This document shows, piece by piece, positions 1-5,241 of a DNA stretch of 5,445 nt. The notes beneath the pieces were generated by a model, which was given only the letters and a program-made list of their open reading frames with translations, was not told the DNA's origin and did not search any database. The position numbers and the translations under genes are program-made. This DNA comes from Turicibacter sp. (GTDB lineage: Bacteria > Bacillota > Bacilli > MOL361 > Turicibacteraceae), in assembly GCA_030531025.1 (NCBI GenBank), contig JAUMTV010000172.1, forward strand, positions 1-5,445, given 5' to 3'. The stretch's first letter is position 1. Every line of letters starts with the position of its first letter.

Positions 1-16
1 ATTCTGTCTGATTCAT
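1..16 (-). CDS. possible start of a gene cut by the left edge
   Basis: Reading leftwards, an ATG at 16-14 is followed by codons for M-N-Q-T-E before the window ends. A GGGG tract at 22-25 lies 5 bases upstream of the ATG, a fair Shine-Dalgarno spacing, and a candidate promoter lies at 61-69. Only five codons are visible, so no function can be given. The gene would run in the same direction as the exporter genes but is separated from them by a strong terminator, so it would be its own transcription unit. It may equally be a chance ATG. Confidence 0.3.
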
Positions 17-60
17 AGTTGCCCCAATTTCTATCTTAAAATGTCTGTTTAATACATACT

Positions 61-90
61 ATTTTAACATAGATTTTGACGAATTTTGAC
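61..90 (-). promoter_or_regulatory. candidate extended -10 promoter with tandem repeats at -35
   Basis: On the minus strand, TGTTAAAAT (extended -10, positions 69-61) would start transcription near 54, about 38 bases before the possible ATG at 16. The -35 region is poor. It is instead occupied by two copies of GTCAAAAT (90-83 and 80-73) spaced exactly 10 bp, one helical turn. A weak -35 with phased direct repeats is a common layout for activator-dependent promoters. This is inference from pattern only. Confidence 0.3.
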
Positions 91-260
91 TACTGGTGTT
101 TAATTTTAAAAACTATGAATTACATTTCTGTTTCTATATAGATTAGCTTACTTTTACATTTTAAGATGAATACTTATAAACTAAGAGATCCTCACTTTAG
201 TATTAAAATCTAATCTATAGGTTTATGAAGGTGTGCTTATTCAATCATATAAAACAAGAT

Positions 261-309
261 AGAATAAATTAAAAGCTGAATCCAATGGATTCAGCTTTTA
301 ATTTATTCT
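261..309 (-). terminator. perfect palindromic terminator of the exporter operon
   Basis: The arms 261-284 and 286-309 are exact reverse complements of each other, 24 bp each, around a single central base (285). On the minus strand the GC-richer part AGCTGAATCC folds back on itself and is followed by TTTTAATTTATT, the form of a Rho-independent terminator. The stop codon of the second exporter gene (305-303) lies inside the outer stem. Because the stem is flanked by A-runs on one side and T-runs on the other, it could also stop transcription arriving from the left. Confidence 0.85.
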
Positions 310-2237
310 AATTCGAATGCTCCTGTATATAATTGATAATATTTTCCGCGTTTTTCGATTAATGTTTCATGATTTCCTCGCTCAATAATACGACCATGTT
401 CTAGGACAATAATCACATCTGCATTTTGAACGGTTGATAAACGATGGGCGATGACAAAAACTGTTCGTCCATGCATTAATGAATCCATTCCCCTTTGTAC
501 AATGGCTTCCGTTCTTGTATCAATAGAAGAAGTTGCTTCATCTAAAATCATAACCGGAGGATTAGCTACCGCAGCTCGGGCAATAGATATCAATTGACGT
601 TGACCTTGTGATAATCCACTACCGTCTCCAGATAAAACTGTATGATATCCTTGTGGAAGCATTTCGATAAAATGATGAGCATTAGCTAATTTAGCAGCCT
701 CGATACATTCCTCATCTGTTGCATCTAATTTTCCATAGCGAATATTTTCAAGAACTGTTCCAGTAAATAAGTTAACATCTTGAAGAACAATTCCTAATGA
801 ACGACGAAGGTCTTGTTTATTGATTTGATCAATAGGAATACCATCGTATGTAATTTCACCATTGGCGATATCATAGAAACGATTAATAAGATTTGTAATG
901 GTTGTCTTCCCTGCACCCGTTGAGCCAACAAATGCTACTTTTTGGCCTGGTTTTGCGTAAAGATTAATATTATGTAAAATTCGTTTGTTTGGTTCATATT
1001 CAAAATCAACCTGATTAAACTGAATATCACCTTGTAACTCAATATAATCGATTTTTCCATGACCATGCTCACGTTTCCAAGCCCAATGCCCTGTATAATC
1101 TTTTGATTCAACTAACTTTCCTTCTACGCTCATTACATTTACAAGATGAACTTCGCCTTGATCCTTTTCACTTTCTTGATCCATTAAGTTAAAAATACGT
1201 TCTGCTCCTGCTAATGCCATGACAATTGAGTTGATTTGTTGTGAAATTTGAGCGATTGGATTAATAAAGTTACGCGATAATTGTAAGAATGAGGCAATCA
1301 TTCCTAATGAGATAACCCCTGTTCCAAAGATAGAAAAATTGGTAGTTCCAGCAATCGCCATGATTCCTCCAAATAAAGCTAATACAACGTATAAAAGATA
1401 TCCAAGATTATTCATAATTGGCATTAAAATATTAACATATTTATTAGCTTCTGTTGAGTTTAGGCATAACTGTTCATTTAATTCATTAAATTTTTCTTTT
1501 GATTTTTCTTCATAACAAAAGACTTTAACTACTTTCTGTCCATGAATCATTTCTTCAATATATCCATTTACTTCACCTAGTGATTTTTGCTGTGCCATAA
1601 AGAATTGTCCACTTTTACCAGCTACTGTTTTAACAATTTTTAATGCAATAATTAAAAAGATAATAACGATTGCTGTTAGCCAAAAGCTAAGTGTTAACAT
1701 GGAACAAAAAACTGCAATAACTGTCATCGATGATGAAATTAACTGTGGAATACTTTGTGATAACATTTGACGTAAGGTGTCAGTATCGTTTGTATAATGA
1801 CTCATTAAATCTCCATGTGTATGCGTATCGAAATATTTGATTGGGAGAGTTTGCATATGAGCAAACATCTCATCTCGAATTTCTTTTAATACCTGTTGAG
1901 AAATAACAGCCATCAAACGGTTATAGAATAACGTTGCTAACACCCCAATGAGGTAAAGGCCAGCCATTAATAGAACAACACGAAATAGCCCTGAAAAATT
2001 TGGAACTGCCTCTAGTAATAGGGGAGTAATATAGTCATCGATTAACACCTGTAAAAATAAGGATGATGCTACTCCTGTTAGGGCACTAATAATGATACAG
2101 GCTAAGACAAATGTAAATTTCAATTTATGTTTAAATAAATAAGTTAATAAGCGTTTAAATGTTTTTGAATCTTTTTTCTTTCCACGTGATAAATCAATAT
2201 TCTCTTTTGAATTAAATGGTTGCTTTGATTGTTTCAT
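303..2237 (-). CDS. heterodimeric ABC exporter, catalytic subunit (LmrD/BmrD/TM288-like)
   Basis: This is a half-transporter of 644 aa that should pair with the product of the upstream gene in the membrane and export hydrophobic compounds using ATP. The N-terminal half has about six membrane helices (roughly 41-65, 85-107, 165-200 as a pair, 272-296, 305-325). The C-terminal ATPase (about 405-644) has Walker A GSTGAGKT (438-445), Q-loop Q486, signature LSQGQ (542-546), Walker B ending in D566-E567, and switch H598. Catalytic E567 and H598 are present, but the signature departs from LSGGQ. A segment of about 40 residues between membrane and ATPase parts (about 360-402, rich in W, H, G, K) makes it longer than its partner, as is usual for the D-type subunit. 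The start was set at 2237, not 2252: the ATG at 2252 overlaps the GGAGGG that serves the ATG at 2237. It overlaps the upstream gene by 26 bp. Substrate is unknown. Confidence 0.93.
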   Translation of the reverse strand: MKQSKQPFNSKENIDLSRGKKKDSKTFKRLLTYLFKHKLKFTFVLACIIISALTGVASSLFLQVLIDDYITPLLLEAVPNFSGLFRVVLLMAGLYLIGVLATLFYNRLMAVISQQVLKEIRDEMFAHMQTLPIKYFDTHTHGDLMSHYTNDTDTLRQMLSQSIPQLISSSMTVIAVFCSMLTLSFWLTAIVIIFLIIALKIVKTVAGKSGQFFMAQQKSLGEVNGYIEEMIHGQKVVKVFCYEEKSKEKFNELNEQLCLNSTEANKYVNILMPIMNNLGYLLYVVLALFGGIMAIAGTTNFSIFGTGVISLGMIASFLQLSRNFINPIAQISQQINSIVMALAGAERIFNLMDQESEKDQGEVHLVNVMSVEGKLVESKDYTGHWAWKREHGHGKIDYIELQGDIQFNQVDFEYEPNKRILHNINLYAKPGQKVAFVGSTGAGKTTITNLINRFYDIANGEITYDGIPIDQINKQDLRRSLGIVLQDVNLFTGTVLENIRYGKLDATDEECIEAAKLANAHHFIEMLPQGYHTVLSGDGSGLSQGQRQLISIARAAVANPPVMILDEATSSIDTRTEAIVQRGMDSLMHGRTVFVIAHRLSTVQNADVIIVLEHGRIIERGNHETLIEKRGKYYQLYTGAFELE

Positions 2238-3981
2238 CAACTTTCCCTCCATTCATTTGTGAATGATATACTTCCTGATAGATTGAGCAGGTCTGTAATA
2301 ATTGGTCATGAGTTCCGATAGCACTAATTTCCCCGTCATCCATGACAATAATTTGATCAGCTTCTTGAATGGAAGAAATACGTTGAGCAATAATAATTTT
2401 TGTTGTCTCTGGGATGTCTGAGGCAAAACCTTGGCGAATCAGAGCATCAGTTTTTGTATCGACAGCACTTGTTGAATCATCTAAAATTAAAATTTTAGGT
2501 TTTTTTAATAATGCGCGTGCAATACACAGACGTTGTTTTTGCCCACCTGATACATTACTTCCACCTTGCTCAATATACGTGTCATACTTATCTGGAAAGG
2601 TCTGAATAAAATCATCTGCTTGTGCTAACTGGCAAGCTCTTTTTAATTCTTCATCGCTTGCTTGTTCATTTCCCCAACGAAGATTTTCTTTAATTGTCCC
2701 TGAGAATAAGACATTTTTTTGAAGGACCATTGCGACTTCTTGACGAAGGGTTTCAAGATCATAGTCTCGAACATCTACTCCACCAACAGTTACTCGTCCT
2801 TCAGTTACATCATATAAACGCGGAATTAATTGAACTAAACTTGTTTTGGATGAACCAGTCCCACCAATAATTCCAATTGTCTGTCCTGCTTCAATACTTA
2901 AATTGATGTGACGGAGACATTCCTTTTCAGCTGATTGATAGTATTTAAATGAAACATTTTCGAAGGTAATTGCGCCATTTTTTACTTTATGAATAGGATG
3001 ATCACCATTTTTTAAATTACTTTCTTCTTCTAGAACCTCAACAATACGCTCAGCTGATGCACGAGATAGGGTCAACATAACAAAGACCATAGATAACATC
3101 ATTAAACTCATTAAAATTTGAGTTGCATATGAAATTAAACTCATTAATTGCCCCGTACTAAGTCCTGTTACAGGATTATTACCTGTCGTGATAATTAAAC
3201 GAGCACCAAACCATGAAATCAGTAATGTACAGGCATACATGCAAAATTGCATTAAAGGCATATTAAATGCTAATATTTTTTCAGCCTTTGTAAAATCCTG
3301 ATAAATATGATTTGAAACATTCATAAATTTCTGTTCTTCAAAATCCTCGCGAATAAAGGATTTGACTACACGAACTCCATGTAAATTTTCCTGAACAATA
3401 TTATTTAATTGATCATAGGTTTTAAAGATGCGCTCAAATATAGGATGAGCCTTAGTCATAATTAAATATAATCCAATTCCTAAGACAGGAACCGCAACTA
3501 AAAATATTAAAGATAATTGTGCATTAATTTTAAAGGCTGCAATCATTGAAAAAATCAACATAATTGGGGCACGGACGGCCATACGAATAATCATTTGATA
3601 CGCATTTTGCACATTGGTTACATCAGTCGTTAATCGCGTTACAATACTAGCTGTTGAAAATTTATCAATATTAGAAAATGAAAAATTTTGAACATTATAA
3701 TACATATCTTGACGAAGATTTTTAGCAAATCCTGATGATGCAATGGCAGCACTTCGACCTGCTAAAACTCCAGTTAATAAACTAATGGCAGCAAAGATTA
3801 ATAGCATAACCCCCATTTTTATCACATAATTTAAATTTCCTGCATCGATTCCATAGTCGATTAGGTTCGCCATTAGGATTGGAATGACGACTTCTAAGAA
3901 AACTTCTAATGAAACGTAGATTGGTGCTAAAATCGAATCTTTTTTATATTCTCGAATCGATTTACATAAGCGTTTAATCAT
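2212..3981 (-). CDS. heterodimeric ABC exporter, degenerate-site subunit (LmrC/BmrC/TM287-like)
   Basis: This is a half-transporter of 589 aa, the partner of the next gene. About six membrane helices are visible (roughly 17-40, 53-75, 136-150, 155-177, 240-262, 277-303). The ATPase (about 335-575) has Walker A GGTGSSKT (373-380, with Ser378 where Gly is usual), Q-loop Q421, a near-canonical signature VSGGQ (477-481), and Walker B followed by D501-D502. The catalytic Glu is replaced by Asp502 and the switch His by Gln533. These substitutions are known hallmarks of the degenerate subunit in heterodimeric exporters. This subunit's Walker motifs plus the partner's LSQGQ would form the weak site; its VSGGQ plus the partner's E567 would form the active one. 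AGGGGG (3994-3989) lies 7 bases before the ATG. A MarR gene lies 85 bp upstream with an operator in the gap. Confidence 0.93.
   Translation of the reverse strand: MIKRLCKSIREYKKDSILAPIYVSLEVFLEVVIPILMANLIDYGIDAGNLNYVIKMGVMLLIFAAISLLTGVLAGRSAAIASSGFAKNLRQDMYYNVQNFSFSNIDKFSTASIVTRLTTDVTNVQNAYQMIIRMAVRAPIMLIFSMIAAFKINAQLSLIFLVAVPVLGIGLYLIMTKAHPIFERIFKTYDQLNNIVQENLHGVRVVKSFIREDFEEQKFMNVSNHIYQDFTKAEKILAFNMPLMQFCMYACTLLISWFGARLIITTGNNPVTGLSTGQLMSLISYATQILMSLMMLSMVFVMLTLSRASAERIVEVLEEESNLKNGDHPIHKVKNGAITFENVSFKYYQSAEKECLRHINLSIEAGQTIGIIGGTGSSKTSLVQLIPRLYDVTEGRVTVGGVDVRDYDLETLRQEVAMVLQKNVLFSGTIKENLRWGNEQASDEELKRACQLAQADDFIQTFPDKYDTYIEQGGSNVSGGQKQRLCIARALLKKPKILILDDSTSAVDTKTDALIRQGFASDIPETTKIIIAQRISSIQEADQIIVMDDGEISAIGTHDQLLQTCSIYQEVYHSQMNGGKVDETIKATI
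2245..2250 (-). promoter_or_regulatory. ribosome binding site that fixes the start of the second exporter gene
   Basis: GGAGGG on the minus strand, 7 bases before the ATG at 2237-2235. It lies inside the 3' end of the preceding gene. The upstream in-frame ATG at 2252 begins immediately before this motif (ATGGAGGG), so it could not use it and has no good alternative. The site and the 26-bp overlap point to translational coupling and roughly equal synthesis of the two subunits. Confidence 0.8.
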
Positions 3982-3998
3982 ACATTTTCCCCCTATCT

Positions 3999-4035
3999 TT
4001 TATACAATTTTTACATATTGTTTGACATCAAACAA
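3999..4035 (-). promoter_or_regulatory. candidate promoter of the exporter pair
   Basis: One reading on the minus strand is -35 TTGTTT (4035-4030), a 17-base spacer, then an extended -10 TGTAAAAAT (4015-4007), giving a start near 4000. An alternative -10 is TATAAA (4004-3999), but its start point would fall on the ribosome binding site. In the first reading the operator at 4017-4036 covers the -35 and most of the spacer, so bound repressor would block the polymerase. Both matches are weak; the exporters may also be read through from marR. Confidence 0.4.
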
Positions 4036-4036
4036 T
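4017..4036. promoter_or_regulatory. MarR operator copy 1 (exporter promoter)
   Basis: ATTGTTTGA-CA-TCAAACAAT is a perfect inverted repeat, with 9-bp arms and a 2-bp centre, in the gap between marR and the first exporter gene. A second copy upstream of marR differs at a single base. Size and symmetry fit a dimeric winged-helix MarR protein, and the location fits repression of the exporter pair. Confidence 0.8.
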
Positions 4037-4043
4037 TAGGATA

Positions 4044-4064
4044 TGAGAAAGCTATTCTTTCTCA
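4044..4064 (-). terminator. stem-loop just after marR (weak terminator or attenuator)
   Basis: TGAGAAAG, five loop bases and CTTTCTCA form a perfect 8-bp stem two bases after the marR stop codon. On the minus strand no T-run follows, so it is not a standard Rho-independent terminator. It may reduce read-through from marR into the exporter genes or stabilise the marR transcript. Function is inferred only from position. Confidence 0.4.
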
Positions 4065-4066
4065 GC

Positions 4067-4504
4067 TTAAAGTTGCCTAAGATTATATCTAATTTGATTT
4101 AAACAATGAAATAAGGTACTAATTTCTTGGTCACTTAAGCCATTAATTAATTGTTTTTCAAATTGCTGAATATCTTTAGTAATAGAGGCTTGAGTTTCTA
4201 ATGCTAGTGGAGTTAAAGTTAGTTTTTTTAATCTTGCATCGTGTGGTACACTCGTGCGAACAAGCATTCCTTTCTTTTCCATTAGTGTAATCACTTTTGA
4301 AGCTGTTGAACGAGTGACTTCGAAAGTTTCTTCAATATCTTTTTGAAAAATATCCTGACCTTGATGATGATATAAATAAGCGATAATCCATCCATTAGTC
4401 CCTGTTAATTGATCGGCATATCGAATTGAGCTTAAATTGTCAACCTGTCTTTTAATCAGATTTCCTACAGAATGTATCTCTTTTCCTACGTAATTTGGAT
4501 TCAT
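4067..4504 (-). CDS. MarR-family transcriptional regulator
   Basis: This 145-aa protein is the usual size for MarR regulators, which are cytoplasmic dimers that bind palindromic operators and let go on binding a ligand or on oxidation. The winged helix-turn-helix spans about 52-98: a recognition helix in the VTRSTASKVITLMEKKGM stretch (63-80), then a wing with the family D-x-R signature (D89, R91). The flanking N- and C-terminal helices are those used for dimerisation. AAGGAG lies 8 bases before the ATG. The gene sits directly upstream of the exporter pair in the same direction and is flanked on both sides by copies of one 20-bp palindrome, so it most likely represses itself and the exporter. 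Its single Cys (C134) is near the C-terminus, not an obvious redox sensor position. The ligand is unknown. Confidence 0.92.
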   Translation of the reverse strand: MNPNYVGKEIHSVGNLIKRQVDNLSSIRYADQLTGTNGWIIAYLYHHQGQDIFQKDIEETFEVTRSTASKVITLMEKKGMLVRTSVPHDARLKKLTLTPLALETQASITKDIQQFEKQLINGLSDQEISTLFHCLNQIRYNLRQL

Positions 4505-4522
4505 TAACTTTACTCCTTACTA

Positions 4523-4542
4523 ATTGTTTGATGTCAAACTAT
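4523..4542. promoter_or_regulatory. MarR operator copy 2 (marR promoter)
   Basis: On the minus strand this reads ATAGTTTGA-CA-TCAAACAAT, identical to the copy at 4017-4036 except for one base in the outer left arm. It lies just downstream of the marR -10 box, covering about +1 to +20, and ends shortly before the ribosome binding site. A repressor bound here would block initiation or escape, giving autoregulation. Confidence 0.8.
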
Positions 4543-4548
4543 ATATTA

Positions 4549-4576
4549 ATTATACTCGTTTTGCTTTTATTGTAAA
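4549..4576 (-). promoter_or_regulatory. promoter of marR
   Basis: On the minus strand, -35 TTTACA (4576-4571, one or two bases from consensus), a 16-base spacer, and a perfect -10 TATAAT (4554-4549). Transcription would start near 4542, exactly at the edge of the operator, and about 38 bases upstream of the marR ATG. This is the best sigma-A type promoter in the window. Confidence 0.8.
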
Positions 4577-4624
4577 TAATCATTTTACTTTAATTATACT
4601 ATACAGATGCTTAGATGAAATACA

Positions 4625-4750
4625 TGGATTTAGGTCAATATTTTGGACACAAAAAAGTTAAGTTTTTAAGCCACTTGTCGTGCAAGTTGCTCACATTCTT
4701 CGGATGTTAAATAATTAATCGATCCATGAATTCTTTTGTGATTATACCTT
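4625..4750 (-). mobile_element. right-end remnant of an IS3-family insertion sequence
   Basis: This is about 126 bp left of an IS3-family element, containing the last codons of its transposase and the outer end. The putative tip starts with TGGA at 4625 and continues with GGTCAATATTTTGGACA, which resembles the ends of IS150-group elements. The other side stops abruptly near 4750, where the transposase reading frame is lost. No matching left end or target duplication is visible in the window, so the element was cut by a later deletion or insertion. Confidence 0.65.
4666..4749 (-). pseudogene. IS3-family transposase, C-terminal fragment
   Basis: On the minus strand this reads as the last 28 codons of an IS3-type OrfB (DDE integrase core). 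It begins RYNHKRIHGSINYLT, continues with S-E-E-C, and ends ARQVA before TAA. The YNHKR-IHG-SINYLTxEE pattern is the typical C-terminal tail after the last catalytic Glu. Upstream of 4750 the frame reaches a stop within three codons and shows no further similarity, so the D, D and E residues are all lost. No start or ribosome binding site exists for the fragment. It is a different subgroup from the fragment at 5242-5445, which has a different tail. Confidence 0.75.
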
Positions 4751-4761
4751 AAGCTTTATTA

Positions 4762-4803
4762 GTGGAGGATACCTAGTCTTCGACTAGGACAAGGAATCCC
4801 CAC
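4762..4803. repeat. compound stem-loop, possible IS200/IS605-type end
   Basis: An inner perfect stem, CCTAGTC / GACTAGG with a TTC loop (4772-4788), sits inside an outer stem, GTGGaGGAT (4762-4770) with ATCCCCAC (4796-4803), having one bulged A. The segment GACTAGGACAAGGAATCCCC resembles sequence found at the right end of IS200/IS605 elements, where subterminal hairpins are recognised by TnpA and overlap the TnpB guide RNA scaffold. No tnpA or tnpB coding remnant is seen next to it. Identification is by memory of the pattern and is tentative; the fold itself is clear. Confidence 0.4.
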
Positions 4804-4920
4804 AATATATTGAAATAAGATAATTCTAGCCTGTTCAAAAGTTACATATGTGGTTTAATATGAACTGAAGTGTTTATGTGATTACATATATGCTGTCACA
4901 ATTAGATTTATAAACATATA

Positions 4921-4954
4921 TTATTCCCTTGAGTAGTTACTCAAGAGGTAATAA
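4921..4954 (+). repeat. long palindrome enclosing the ribosome binding site of the radC-like pseudogene
   Basis: The core CTTGAGTA-GT-TACTCAAG (4928-4945) is perfect. The flanks extend pairing through CC/GG and TTATT/AATAA with two bulged bases. The 3' side contains AGAGG, 7 bases before the ATG at 4956. In RNA this stem would hide the ribosome binding site; in DNA it could be an operator. Confidence 0.5.
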
Positions 4955-4955
4955 C

Positions 4956-5190
4956 ATGTCGAATGTCGTAAAACGTATTAATATTGTATCAATTAAAATG
5001 GTAAAGTAGTTTAGCTTCCAATATCTTGCACGCCAAATCTTATCACCAAGTAATGCATATGAAATGATTAAGGAACAACTAGCAGTATTAGATCATCTCA
5101 TTATTGAAGATAGGGTCCCCATCTTGCATAGCGAGTATCCTCAATTGATGGGCAAGTGCTTCGTTTCATTTAAAAAAAGGATATTTATAA
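4956..5190 (+). pseudogene. RadC/JAB-domain family protein, decayed
   Basis: Translation from the ATG at 4956 gives M-S-N-V-V-K-R then INIVSIKMVK, an in-frame TAG (5007-5009), then QILSPSNAYEMIKEQLAVLD (5034-5093) joined to HLIIEDR. The N-terminal part matches the opening of short RadC-like proteins carried by plasmids and integrative elements. VLDHLII and the terminal FVSFK..GYL match the RadC C-terminus. The middle, which would carry the HPREVF and HNHPSG metal-binding motifs, is missing, apparently deleted at the VLD shared by both segments. About 15 unrelated codons interrupt the tail (from about 5115). A base is lost in the A-run at 5172-5178: restoring it gives K-G-Y-L-stop ending at 5190. 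The family is linked to DNA mobility or repair, but its role is unsettled. This copy cannot make a working protein. Confidence 0.65.
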
Positions 5191-5241
5191 AGGGCTAAGT
5201 GGAGTAGTACCTGTCAAGTAGACAATTAATAAAAAGAGAAT

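Noticed and set aside
2238..2252. ATG at 2252 as start of the second exporter gene
   Set aside because: It directly abuts the GGAGGG motif and has no Shine-Dalgarno of its own; the ATG at 2237 is correctly spaced.
2414..2605. Open frame of 63 codons on the plus strand
   Set aside because: It lies entirely antisense to the ATPase-coding part of the first exporter subunit, has no convincing ribosome binding site, and its translation resembles no known family.
3975..3986. Three-codon frame M-Y-D-stop overlapping the start of the first exporter gene
   Set aside because: Its ATG is only three bases from the AGGGGG, too close for initiation; most likely chance.
4868..4902. TGTGA...TCACA half-sites resembling a CRP site
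   Set aside because: The half-sites are 14 bases apart, not 6, and classic CRP sites are not expected in this phylum.
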